From the NCBI GenBank assembly GCA_023667395.1, contig JAMPAC010000005.1:47261-111260 (forward strand): a DNA stretch of 64,000 nucleotides, in the 5' to 3' direction. A model generated the notes under the pieces. That model did no database searches. It was given only the letters and a program-made list of their open reading frames with translations, and had not been told where the DNA came from. The stretch is from Blautia sp. GTDB taxonomy: Bacteria; Bacillota; Clostridia; Lachnospirales; Lachnospiraceae. Below are positions 24,145 to 32,295 of this stretch, piece after piece (position 1 is the stretch's first letter; every line of letters begins with the position of its first letter). The position numbers and the translations under genes were made by a program.

Positions 24145-25119
24145 TTACCATTCCAAATGATATTTCCCAAACCCAAAGCTGGTATTTTTCCCGATCTGCG
24201 TCACCTCACCCGCCAGCAGCAGATCCAGCCACTTTTCTGAAATGTCCGTCAGTTCCGCCTTTCCCACAATGCCTTTCAGCATGATATTCTGTCCGTGTCT
24301 GGAGGAATACCTGGAAATCTCTTTCTGCCTGGCCCACCCGGAGGCCACGGTCAGCGCGGGCTGTTCCGGCGGTTGGAACAGCCTGTACCCGCCGCCCTCT
24401 TCCCCAATCACGTTTTCAAAACAGGACAGTATCCACAGCCTCCGCAGCACTCCGGCGCTCAGGGCTTCCCCTGTAAAAGACTGCTGGAACTGCCCCTGAT
24501 ATTTCAGACATAAAGGAGTCTCAAAGACAAGGGATCCTGCAAACGGCTCCCTGTTCCCCGGCTCCGTCTGTTCACAGGCCTGCAGCAGTTTTGTCCTCCT
24601 GTGAGCCACATACTCCCCCAGGGTTTCCCACCGGTACCGCTCCATATAGACATTCCGCCCCTCCAAAACGGGCTGTCCATACAGGTTGCGCACCGACAGG
24701 ACGCGGAACCGGCTGCCATGACTTCCCAGCCCGTTCTGCCCAAGGGCGTAAACCGCATTCAGATACTGGCTGAAATACACGATCGTCCTGCCAAACAGGG
24801 TCAGCGTAAATTCCAGGCGATCCCCCGCCGCAAACTCTTTTCTCCTGTCCGTGCAGCAGAGGGTATATCCCACGCTGTCCCCTGCATGGACGGACTCCGG
24901 CAGCTTTTCAAAGCGGGAATACATCGTCCTCTGGACAATGCATTCATCCCGGAACCCACAGCTTTCGCACTGCCTGTTGGCAATACAGTTGGCCCGCAGC
25001 AGCATTTCCCCGATCCCTCCGCGGATGGCGGAGACTTTCTCCCGGACTAACTCCGTCTCCTCCTCAAATTCGATTACAAACGTCAACCTTGTATACCTGA
25101 TCTTTTTATAATCCTCCAT
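24145..25119 (-). CDS. cas6: CRISPR pre-crRNA processing endoribonuclease Cas6
   Basis: This 324-residue RAMP protein ends with the glycine-rich loop IGKNTSFGFGKYHLEW, the C-terminal signature of the Cas6 family that cuts repeat RNA to make crRNAs. An N-terminal ferredoxin-like strand opens the protein (IRYTRLTFVIEFEEE). A four-cysteine cluster lies at about residues 45-60 (CIANRQCESCGFRDEC) and may bind zinc. A second Gly-rich segment (LGQNGLGSHGSRFRVLSV) is typical of the same family. The start follows GGGAG. It is the last gene of the CARF/sigma-like operon and is physically apart from the Cas10 operon. No array of usual size is present in the window for it to process. Confidence 0.88.
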   Translation of the reverse strand: MEDYKKIRYTRLTFVIEFEEETELVREKVSAIRGGIGEMLLRANCIANRQCESCGFRDECIVQRTMYSRFEKLPESVHAGDSVGYTLCCTDRRKEFAAGDRLEFTLTLFGRTIVYFSQYLNAVYALGQNGLGSHGSRFRVLSVRNLYGQPVLEGRNVYMERYRWETLGEYVAHRRTKLLQACEQTEPGNREPFAGSLVFETPLCLKYQGQFQQSFTGEALSAGVLRRLWILSCFENVIGEEGGGYRLFQPPEQPALTVASGWARQKEISRYSSRHGQNIMLKGIVGKAELTDISEKWLDLLLAGEVTQIGKNTSFGFGKYHLEW

Positions 25120-25181
25120 CCGGTCAACTCCCTCTCAGCGCCTGTTCCACAGCCTGGCGCCTTTCCTCACAACTCCCGTAC

Positions 25182-25544
25182 TCAGGCCGTTCCATACTCC
25201 CTGAACCGGACAAACTCAAATTCCACTTCTTTCTTCCCCGTTGCCGGATCTTCCTTCACTTTCCGCTCACTGCAGGCTGCGACTACCCTGATCCCTCTTG
25301 CCTTCAGTCTCGTGACCACGGCATAAGCCATGCAGAATTCCCCCTGGCACATGACAGCATCGGGACAATATTTCTCAATCTTTTTGCATTCTTTTTCCGC
25401 ACAGGCGGTCAATTCCGCAGTCCCCATATCCGGCGGCACATTGGGAAAAGGAATGTCCACGATATCCTTCCCCAGCTTCCGCGCCGCACGGATCTGTTTT
25501 TCTCCCCATGCACTGCTGGGATGATTCGAATAATTTACAAACAC
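25182..25544 (-). CDS. minimal Rossmann/CARF-like protein in type III locus, candidate ring nuclease
   Basis: The start is GTG, overlapping the end of the sigma-like gene, so translation is probably coupled. The 120 residues make one Rossmann-like unit: VNYSNHPSSAW, DIVDIPFPNVPP, PDAVMCQGEFCMAYAVVTRL and VVAACSERKV, ending in FEFVRFREY. Small single-domain proteins of this kind (Csx15/Csx16/Csx20 groups) sit in type III loci and some degrade cyclic oligoadenylate. Assignment to one of these groups is not certain. Its place between the sigma-like gene and Cas6, downstream of a CARF gene, supports a signalling or signal-removal role. Confidence 0.55.
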   Translation of the reverse strand: MFVNYSNHPSSAWGEKQIRAARKLGKDIVDIPFPNVPPDMGTAELTACAEKECKKIEKYCPDAVMCQGEFCMAYAVVTRLKARGIRVVAACSERKVKEDPATGKKEVEFEFVRFREYGTA

Positions 25545-26752
25545 TGGAACACATCCCTTTCTTTCACCAAAAGCGCTTTCACCAGTTCCACATACTTCTT
25601 CCGCTCCCTTGAGATCGTGCTCTTATCCTTTCCCTCCAGTTCCGCGATCACCTTGTCCGAAAAGTCAAAATCCCCCCGCAGAAGCTTCACGTACACCTCA
25701 TGGAAATCTTCCGGATATTCCGCCAGCGCCCTGTGCAGATACTTTTCATCCAGCAGCTTCCGGTACAGGAAACCGCCCCTGGGCTCCAGCAGCAGATAGA
25801 ATTCCACATCCCCCGCCGGTTCCGTGGGATAGGGCTGACCGTTGCCGTCCAGCTTCAGTTCCTTTAACAGGTTGGAGGAAAAAAACAGCTGAATGGTTCT
25901 CTTCTCCCGCAAGCCTTTTCCCGAGTCGATCAGTGCCCATTTCCTCTCGATATTCTCGCAGAAAGCTTTCAGCATATCCCGGGCCGCTTCCCGGTTCTCC
26001 GCCTCCTCCGTCCCGTTCCTCTCATCCGCCAGCTGAAATTCCACAGGATCGCCGTTCTCATCCGTTCCCCCGTCCATGGATATGCAGGAAACGGTATCGA
26101 ACACCAGCGTCCGCACCAGTTCCCGCGCCTTTGCCGTATACCAGTCTTTTCCCTGACACTCTTCCCGGATCTCGTCCATGATTTTGTCGGGAGACGCTTC
26201 TTTTCCCATCCTCTGCATCATATTTTTCCTACCGCGCGCCAGTTTCATGATCCTGCACAGATTCCGTTCCGGTATCTCCCCGTCGTATATGCCCATCCCG
26301 CTTAAGTCGTTTTTCGCCGCTCCCATCTGGGCGGCCTGCTTATAGAGCACCCCCAGACAGGCCAGGAAGCTGTATCGCTCTCCCTTCCCGTTCACTCCCG
26401 TGTAACTGCATACCGCCTTATTTATGGCTTCCGCAAAGGCCACGTTGTCAATATCCTGCCTGTTTTTCACCGACGCGATATCCTCGTCCATGCCATATCC
26501 TTTTTCCCGCTCCTTATGGGCGTCCGTCAGCCGTTCCTGAAACCGCCTGTATGCTCCCGGCCTGTAAGCCTGCATGGCTTCCGTCCAGAAGTCGTCCCGC
26601 ATGGGATACCTCCGGAACAGATCCAGGCGCTGCTCCTTTCCTTCCCCTCCGCCGGTTCCCACAGGCATCCGGGCAAGCTTTCCCAGAAAATCCCCATGCC
26701 TGGCCTCAAATTCTCCGGCAAGTTCCTCTTTGATATCCTCTCTTCCGTCCAT
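25535..26752 (-). CDS. sigma-70-like protein linked to a CARF protein
   Basis: The ATG follows GGAGGACGAAAGG, 16 bases after the CARF gene. The 405 residues follow the order of a sigma-70 factor. Residues about 103-142 look like a helical region 2 core. At 160-195 IPERNLCRIMKLARGRKNM and GKEASPDKIMDEI mirror the region 3 pattern P...L.KI..AR.......GR.PT..EIA. At 224-262 SMDGGTDENGDPVEF and LADERNGTEEAENREA mirror the acidic SLD...DE...PEE linker. At 360-392 SDKVIAELEGKDKSTISRER fits a region 4 HTH. This is pattern reading, not a database hit. An N-terminal extension and a 50-residue insertion before the HTH are unusual. It is not the CalpS ECF type. A role as a CRISPR-triggered transcription factor is inferred. 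Confidence 0.55.
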   Translation of the reverse strand: MDGREDIKEELAGEFEARHGDFLGKLARMPVGTGGGEGKEQRLDLFRRYPMRDDFWTEAMQAYRPGAYRRFQERLTDAHKEREKGYGMDEDIASVKNRQDIDNVAFAEAINKAVCSYTGVNGKGERYSFLACLGVLYKQAAQMGAAKNDLSGMGIYDGEIPERNLCRIMKLARGRKNMMQRMGKEASPDKIMDEIREECQGKDWYTAKARELVRTLVFDTVSCISMDGGTDENGDPVEFQLADERNGTEEAENREAARDMLKAFCENIERKWALIDSGKGLREKRTIQLFFSSNLLKELKLDGNGQPYPTEPAGDVEFYLLLEPRGGFLYRKLLDEKYLHRALAEYPEDFHEVYVKLLRGDFDFSDKVIAELEGKDKSTISRERKKYVELVKALLVKERDVFQCL

Positions 26753-26768
26753 CCTTTCGTCCTCCGGC

Positions 26769-27374
26769 TTATGATCTGATCATCTTTTGCAGCGCTTCCT
26801 GCATTTTCTCGATTCCCAGTCCATGCATTTCATCGATCACATTCCCCAGCAGCTGGAATACCGTCAGATCGTACAGGCAGGCTCCGGTCATTCTCCCGGC
26901 CTCCCTTTTCACCTCTCCGTAATAGATGCCGTCCACCTCACAGTCCTTTATTTTGGGGAGAAAACTCAGGGCATACAACAGCACGGCGGACATGGGCTTC
27001 GTTCCAAAGGTGATATCCCCATAGACCAGCGATCCCTCCGGTATTTCCTCCAGAATACGCATGAGCAGTTCAAGGCTCACGGCGTCGCTCTGCTCCTCCG
27101 CCACGGAGATCACCCTGACTTTCTCTTCCCCTATGCCAAGTTCCGCCAGTTCGCCCAGAAACGCCGCGTAATTATCCGGCGTATCCGCAGTATCCGGACG
27201 CACGGCCAGCACCGTTACGTCGTCTCCCGGATCCTGATGACCGGCAATCACCGGAATAATGGGAAAGCTGGACTCCCGGTTATGCTCCAGCGCAAAGCCC
27301 TTGGGCTCATACAACAGCTTCAGCAGATCTCCCCTTGCCTGGAGGGAGATATTGGTAAGATAGGTTTTTTTCAA
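26769..27374 (-). CDS. CARF-domain protein (sensor of cyclic oligoadenylate)
   Basis: The start is TTG after GGAGG. The 201 residues are one Rossmann-like CARF domain: VTVLAVRPDTA near residue 53, KVRVISVAEE near 85, and the signature YGDITFGTKPMSAVLLYAL at 118-136, which corresponds to the D-T-H-G loop of TM1812-type CARF domains. No HEPN, nuclease or HTH domain is attached. CARF-only proteins either cleave the ring signal or pass it to a partner. Here the next gene, 16 bases away, encodes the sigma-like protein, so control of that protein is plausible. The operon has a divergent promoter region shared with the CARF-HEPN gene. Confidence 0.78.
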   Translation of the reverse strand: MKKTYLTNISLQARGDLLKLLYEPKGFALEHNRESSFPIIPVIAGHQDPGDDVTVLAVRPDTADTPDNYAAFLGELAELGIGEEKVRVISVAEEQSDAVSLELLMRILEEIPEGSLVYGDITFGTKPMSAVLLYALSFLPKIKDCEVDGIYYGEVKREAGRMTGACLYDLTVFQLLGNVIDEMHGLGIEKMQEALQKMIRS

Positions 27375-27476
27375 TGTCTGCGGCCTCCTTTCCGATGTAC
27401 ACCACCTTAATTTTAAGACAGAAAGCCAAAATATGCAAGCGCCATACGCTTCCTTCTTTGCCCTCCTGCTCTTTCC

Positions 27477-27504
27477 ATAGCGCCGGTTTTCCTGCCCGGT
27501 TGCA
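27477..27504 (-). promoter_or_regulatory. candidate ECF-like promoter of the CARF/sigma-like/Cas6 operon (copy 2 of shared motif)
   Basis: On the minus strand TGCAAC (27499-27504), 16 bases, CGCTAT (27477-27482). The -35 AAC and -10 CG features are those of ECF-type promoters. It lies about 100 bases before the TTG start at 27374 and overlaps the plus-strand promoter. Confidence 0.5.
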
Positions 27505-27528
27505 AAAAGACAATATTTCTGCTATACT
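27500..27528 (+). promoter_or_regulatory. SigA-type promoter of the CARF-HEPN gene
   Basis: TTGCAA (27500-27505), 17 bases, TATACT (27523-27528), about 32 bases before AACGAGGGG and the ATG at 27566. Its -35 box overlaps the -35 of the divergent promoter, so the two units may compete. Confidence 0.7.
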
Positions 27529-27565
27529 TTTTTCAAAATCTAAAAAGAAAAACGAGGGGAAACAT

Positions 27566-29131
27566 ATGAGCAGACACTTTATCACCGTACTGGGTACGGG
27601 CAACTATTCGGAATGTGTTTATGAGATGGAAGACGGACAGTTTGCATGTAAGACGCCCTTTGTGCAGATCGCCGTTTTAAAGTATGTCATGCCCGACTTC
27701 AAGCGCGGCGATAAGATCACCGTCTTTGCCACGGAGAAAGCGGAAGAAAAAAACTGGAATACCACCATAACGGCAACGCCCCAAAATAATGGCGGCAAAT
27801 CCAAGCCTGTACAGAAAAAACTGCGTTTCGGGAAAAAGACCTTTCACCTGCAGTTCCAGATGGAATCAGCAGCCGAAGCCGACAGCCTGTCCTCCGGCGG
27901 GACGGAGAGAAAAGGGCTGGACGCTTTATTGCAGGAAGAATTTCCCGAAGTGCAGAGAACGATAGTGCGGATACCCGAGGGCAGGAACGCCCGGGAACTG
28001 AACCAGATCTTTGAATGTATTTACGGAGCGCTTTCCAACGGTGAAACCATATTCTTTGACTTTACGCACGGCCTTCGCAATCTTCCCATGCAGGCGCTGG
28101 CAGTGGTAAACTATGCCAAGGTATTAAAAAGGGTCAAGGTCAGGGGACTCTACTATGGCGCTTTTGAACTGGGAACACTACAGGACGACGGCCTGCGGCA
28201 TGTGCAGATTCTGGACATGTCTTTCTGCAGTACGCTGCAGGACTGGACCAGCGCGGCTGAAGCTTTCGTGAAAACTGGCAGCAGCAATCAGATCAAGACT
28301 CTGTACCAGCGGCTGAACGACACAGACAATGCAGATTCCGGATACAAGAACATTCTGAACAGTCTCTATGATCTGACAAACTGCCTGGAGACCTCAAGGG
28401 GAACCATCGATTCCGCAAACCGGACGGACGCCACCCCTCCAAACAGCCGAAACAGTATCTATTGCGCCTGCAAAACTTTTCAGGATCAATATAAGGAACT
28501 GTATTCCGGGCGTCTTTCCACCCAGGATCATCCTGCCACCGACCAGCCCATAGAGCGTCTGATCGAATATATCTACAGGGATGTGAAGATCTTAAGCAGC
28601 AGAAAGCTTTTCCTGGAAAGGGACGGACGACAGGTCAAGATGAGATATACTGCCCTGGGAATGTCGGCGGTACAATGGGCGCTGGACAAAAACCTGATCC
28701 AGCAGGGCTTTACTGCCCTGAATGAAACGATCATCAGCTATATATGTGAGTTGTACAATGTTCCGGCAAAATTCTGGCTCTGGCGGGAAGACGTCAGGAG
28801 AACGGTTCGAAGCGTGTCCGTGGACTACGAGGACGAGCGGTATCCGCGGGATGTCAGGGAAACATATTGGATCCCGGACTGGAAAAAGAAGAATCCGGAC
28901 CTTGTTGAAAAATTCGGGGAACAGGCGAAAGAAATATTGCTCACCCTTCCCGAAAGTGTGTTTATGCTTGTCAAACAGATAGCCAATGACCGAAATTCCC
29001 TGAACCACTTCGGCTTTTCGAACGATGGGACACTGCTCGCCTATGATGTTCTCAGACGCCGTCTTGTGGACAGATACCAGCGGATGAACCAGATTCTGGA
29101 AAATACCCCCGGTATCACAGGTTCCGTCTGA
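27566..29131 (+). CDS. CARF-HEPN ribonuclease (Csx1/TM1812 family)
   Basis: The start is the ATG at 27566 (MSRHFITVLG) after GAGGGG; the longer frame upstream covers promoter sequence. The 521-residue protein begins with a Rossmann-like CARF domain of the TM1812 type: ITVLGTGNYSE at 6-16 and FFDFTHGLRNLPMQAL at 163-178. The C-terminal HEPN domain carries RNSLNH at 476-481, the R-x4-H active site. In type III systems such proteins bind cyclic oligoadenylate made by Cas10 and cut RNA without sequence preference. It is the only plus-strand gene of the locus and converges on the J-domain gene 31 bases away. Confidence 0.9.
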   Translation: MSRHFITVLGTGNYSECVYEMEDGQFACKTPFVQIAVLKYVMPDFKRGDKITVFATEKAEEKNWNTTITATPQNNGGKSKPVQKKLRFGKKTFHLQFQMESAAEADSLSSGGTERKGLDALLQEEFPEVQRTIVRIPEGRNARELNQIFECIYGALSNGETIFFDFTHGLRNLPMQALAVVNYAKVLKRVKVRGLYYGAFELGTLQDDGLRHVQILDMSFCSTLQDWTSAAEAFVKTGSSNQIKTLYQRLNDTDNADSGYKNILNSLYDLTNCLETSRGTIDSANRTDATPPNSRNSIYCACKTFQDQYKELYSGRLSTQDHPATDQPIERLIEYIYRDVKILSSRKLFLERDGRQVKMRYTALGMSAVQWALDKNLIQQGFTALNETIISYICELYNVPAKFWLWREDVRRTVRSVSVDYEDERYPRDVRETYWIPDWKKKNPDLVEKFGEQAKEILLTLPESVFMLVKQIANDRNSLNHFGFSNDGTLLAYDVLRRRLVDRYQRMNQILENTPGITGSV

Positions 29132-29162
29132 TACCCCGGCGTAAAAGGGGGATGAAGTATGG

Positions 29163-29882
29163 CTACTCCGCTTTTGCATACCTTAAGAGCAGATTGTAAG
29201 CCGTGTTGATCCTCTTGCACATTTCTTCATCCCCTCCGCCTGTATTATCCGGATGAAACTGTTTTATCAGCGCATTTCTGGCTTTTTTCAGTTCCACCCT
29301 TGTATAGGACTCTTTCACCCGCATCAGCTGTCTTGCCTGCTGAAGGGAAGAGGTCTGTTTCTGCTTCCGCTGCTGCGCTTTCTCCCTCTCCGCTCGTTCT
29401 CTTTCCGCTTTCTCCCGTTCCGCTCTTTCTCTCTCCGCTTTCTCCCTCTCCAGGCGCTCTCTCCACAGCCTCTCCTGCTCGGCTCTCTCCCGCCGGATCT
29501 TCTCCTGCTCTTCTTTCTCCTTTTGTATTTTTTCCCATTCCATCCCACAGGCCGTCTTTTCCCTTTTCCGCCTGTCATACAGCTGGGCGTAGGGCCTGGA
29601 CTTTCTCTTGATGGCGACGATAACGCTCGTCATAAGGGCGTCCGCTATGTAGGCGGAAGCCGCCCAGGCAAAGCGCAGCAGGAGGTACGCCCACACCAGG
29701 CTTCCAAAGCTGCCGACCGGCCACATTTTGACCACGATAACCAGTGTCAGGACAACATCCATAAACAGCATCAGCAGGACGCCCTGACAATCAGCCTGTA
29801 ATTTTTTCTCCGCCGCCCTGTAAACGGCGTTTCCCAGAAACGCGGCGCACCCTGTTTTCCATTCCTTTATCCGTTTCGTCAT
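29163..29882 (-). CDS. membrane-anchored J-domain protein
   Basis: The ATG at 29882 has GGAGG seven bases before it. Two membrane helices lie at about residues 36-85 (GVLLMLFMDVVLTLVIVV and LVWAYLLLRFAWAASAYI). A long charged coiled coil follows at about 112-180, built of RERAEREKAE repeats. A C-terminal J domain at about 185-239 has the HPD motif in KQFHPDNTGGGDE. J domains recruit Hsp70 (DnaK), so this protein would bring DnaK to a membrane site. It lies between the type III-D RAMP operon and the CARF-HEPN gene and carries its own promoter with the locus motif. A functional link to the CRISPR system is suggested only by that context. Confidence 0.82.
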   Translation of the reverse strand: MTKRIKEWKTGCAAFLGNAVYRAAEKKLQADCQGVLLMLFMDVVLTLVIVVKMWPVGSFGSLVWAYLLLRFAWAASAYIADALMTSVIVAIKRKSRPYAQLYDRRKREKTACGMEWEKIQKEKEEQEKIRRERAEQERLWRERLEREKAERERAEREKAERERAEREKAQQRKQKQTSSLQQARQLMRVKESYTRVELKKARNALIKQFHPDNTGGGDEEMCKRINTAYNLLLRYAKAE

Positions 29883-29963
29883 GACCATTCCTCCTCCCGC
29901 AGGAGCGGTTCCATAGTACCGCTTCCCGTTCAGCCAGGGCTTTCCTGCCCTCCTGTCAGTACT

Positions 29964-29991
29964 ATAGGGCTGGTCTTTGCGAACAGTTGCA
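29964..29991 (-). promoter_or_regulatory. candidate ECF-like promoter of the J-domain gene (copy 3 of shared motif)
   Basis: On the minus strand TGCAAC (29986-29991), 16 bases, CCCTAT (29964-29969), followed by AGTACTG. It has the same elements and spacing as the sites at 21571 and 27477, but the spacer sequence differs, so it is not simply a duplication. Confidence 0.4.
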
Positions 29992-30021
29992 TGAAATGAA
30001 AAACTTTTTTATTTTATTTCT

Positions 30022-31908
30022 TTATTCCGGTTTTACCACCGACCGGATCTCCGGGAGCGCCGCTTTTCTGCTCTGGTACTCCCTTGCATTGATATTCATG
30101 TATCTGGTCTTTCCGTCCTCCGGGATCCTCCGGGAATCTTTCATCAGAAAGAACTCCTGGATATGTGGCAGCCGGTCTATGGTCCTGCTGCCCAGATATC
30201 GGTTTATCTCCTCCTTATAACACTCTATGGCCTGATCGATCTCTATCCCGCAGAAAGGATCCGCCGCCAATTCTTCCGACTGATAGGCGCGCTGCATATC
30301 CAGCTTCCCGGCTTTTGTGATCCGCACGGATATTCTCCCGTAGCCGTAGGATTTTGCCTTGCCCACGTTCATCTGGGAACCCTCGTTCAGCCTCACCGCC
30401 CATAACAGCAGACCCAGTTCGTCCTCCGTCAGGTTCCGGAAACGGATCTTCCCGGCAAATTTCGCCCCTGCCGCCAGAGGCCGCATGGCTGACGCCATTA
30501 TGTCATTTCCGCCAAAGTCCTCTGCCACTGGCGCTTTATGAAGCCAGTACTGCTTCGCCCCGCGCAGCTGAAAACCATCCGTATTATATGTTTTCTCCGC
30601 TTTCCCGTCCTGCTTCAGATAATCGAGATAGCTGGAAGGCTTGGGCTCCGCCAGGATCAGCTTCCGCTCCGCCCCGCATCCCGCATCATTCTGCAGTACC
30701 GCATCCGAAAAGGAAAGCTTGGACTTATAGCTTTTTTCCGGCGAAGCGTATCCGAACAGCGCCTTGGCATAGTCCACGCCGCCTGCTTTCCCTATCTGCT
30801 TCAGCCCCTCCTTCACGCTATGGTCATAAAACAGCCGCAGTCTGGGCGTAAAGCCGAAATATAATCTGCCCCCTGACCGGATATAGAAAACGGGACGCAT
30901 CTCTCCCTCTTCGGGCAGATCAAAGCACTGTTTTCCCCCAAACTGCTTCAGCGAATTTTCCCGCTTTTTCATATCGATCCGAAACACCCTGATGTCCTCA
31001 TCAGGGATACGGAGACTGTCCTTTCCCTTATCCACTTCCGGAATGATATAGACCGCTTTTTTCTCATTCATCCTGCCTGTGCTGACAGCGTATCCCTGAT
31101 TTTTGTACTCTCCGGGATATCCTACCGCCGTAACGTCTTTCCCATGGCTCACTTCATAGGACACGGGCAAGTAATAGGGAAGATACTCATCGTTGGGCGT
31201 TCCCTCATAATGCACCCTGCCGTTCCGTTCACTGCGTCTGAACGCACGAAACTCATGCTGCAGAATACTCCTGCCTTTCTGGAGGAAAAAGCCATAGGAA
31301 AACCGATCCCCGTGTTTCAGATAATCATTGATGATTTTCCTCTCACTTAAGACATAATAATTCATTTTGTGAAAATCCCGATCAACAGAATCTATTTTTG
31401 TCTGATAGATCACATACTCTCCGCCTTCATTGAACACATACCCTGCCTGTACATTCTGCAATACGCTGAACCGATAACTTTTATTCCCCTCCCGGAGTAC
31501 CAGCTGCTTCGCCCCCAGGATATTGTTATACCGCGCTTTCTCCGCCCCATATGCCACAGTGCGGTACATCAGCGCGTAATCGTCAATATCCTCCTCATAG
31601 CCGCACAGCCCCAGCACCTGCACATTATTCCGGATCAATCCCCGCATGGTGCTGCCGGGAATCGCGAATCTGCCTTTTGCATCCCGGTAAAAATGCCCTG
31701 TCCCGTCGTCGATCATGACGGGGGTCTCCGCAGTGACCTCATAGGAAATCTCCCCCGTGACCAGATTCTCCTCCATGGAATCATGGTCGGTAAGTTTTCC
31801 TGCCGGATATTGATAGGGCTTATCATAAAAAGAGATAAAATTATAGGGGGCGCCCACGTATTTCTGATTCCCGCCGCTGTTTGCCTGATATGATTTTCTG
31901 TCTCCCAT
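30022..31908 (-). CDS. type III-D CRISPR RAMP protein, TIGR03986-like
   Basis: The 628-residue protein starts after GGAGGCAGAAGGG. It has the N-terminal YNFISFYDK segment and the RAMP motif FAIPGSTMRGLIRN at about 80-95. The C-terminal glycine loop reads MNVGKAKSYGYGRISVRI at about 515-532. Size and motifs fit the TIGR03986 family of large RAMP proteins found in type III-D complexes, where they form part of the backbone or cap of the effector. It is the last gene of the seven-gene operon, 12 bases after Csx19. Confidence 0.85.
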   Translation of the reverse strand: MGDRKSYQANSGGNQKYVGAPYNFISFYDKPYQYPAGKLTDHDSMEENLVTGEISYEVTAETPVMIDDGTGHFYRDAKGRFAIPGSTMRGLIRNNVQVLGLCGYEEDIDDYALMYRTVAYGAEKARYNNILGAKQLVLREGNKSYRFSVLQNVQAGYVFNEGGEYVIYQTKIDSVDRDFHKMNYYVLSERKIINDYLKHGDRFSYGFFLQKGRSILQHEFRAFRRSERNGRVHYEGTPNDEYLPYYLPVSYEVSHGKDVTAVGYPGEYKNQGYAVSTGRMNEKKAVYIIPEVDKGKDSLRIPDEDIRVFRIDMKKRENSLKQFGGKQCFDLPEEGEMRPVFYIRSGGRLYFGFTPRLRLFYDHSVKEGLKQIGKAGGVDYAKALFGYASPEKSYKSKLSFSDAVLQNDAGCGAERKLILAEPKPSSYLDYLKQDGKAEKTYNTDGFQLRGAKQYWLHKAPVAEDFGGNDIMASAMRPLAAGAKFAGKIRFRNLTEDELGLLLWAVRLNEGSQMNVGKAKSYGYGRISVRITKAGKLDMQRAYQSEELAADPFCGIEIDQAIECYKEEINRYLGSRTIDRLPHIQEFFLMKDSRRIPEDGKTRYMNINAREYQSRKAALPEIRSVVKPE

Positions 31909-31920
31909 CCCTTCTGCCTC

Positions 31921-32295
31921 CTATGCGATTCCCATGAGTCTTGTGAGCGCTACCGATGCCTGCCCATCCTCGTCATATTCCAGATGTTCGCAGACACACA
32001 GGTATTTTCCCGGTCCGAAATAACGATCCTGCAGCGCATATTTCCTGACCAGACAGTCCTCATCCATGGTTCCTGTTACCCGCACCGCCCGCCATTCGCC
32101 CTCTTCCCCGTAGAGATGCATTTCCTTATCCTCGCCGAAAAACCGCGCTTCCAGACATTCATCCCAGTCAGGCTCCTTCAGATCCGCTGTCCTGCAAAAG
32201 GTAATGCCGCTCATCCCGTATACCAGGGCATACGGATACTCCCCTATATGCTCCAGGGCCTTACCCGCATCCATCCTCTCCGCTGTGTAACTCAT
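31921..32295 (-). CDS. csx19: type III-D accessory protein Csx19
   Basis: The start is the ATG at 32295 (MSYTAERMDA), seven bases after GGGGGGAGG, and it overlaps the stop of the double-RAMP gene in an ATGA. The 124 residues contain ALVYGMSGITFCRTAD and a conserved-looking LQDRYFGPGKYLCVCEHLEY, in line with the small Csx19 group that occurs between RAMP genes of type III-D operons. Its exact role in the complex is not established. Family assignment rests mainly on size, order and context. Confidence 0.65.
   Translation of the reverse strand: MSYTAERMDAGKALEHIGEYPYALVYGMSGITFCRTADLKEPDWDECLEARFFGEDKEMHLYGEEGEWRAVRVTGTMDEDCLVRKYALQDRYFGPGKYLCVCEHLEYDEDGQASVALTRLMGIA

Noticed and set aside
24295-25111. 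Several plus-strand open frames over cas6
   Set aside because: They lie opposite a gene with a clear Cas6 C-terminal signature and lack ribosome sites.
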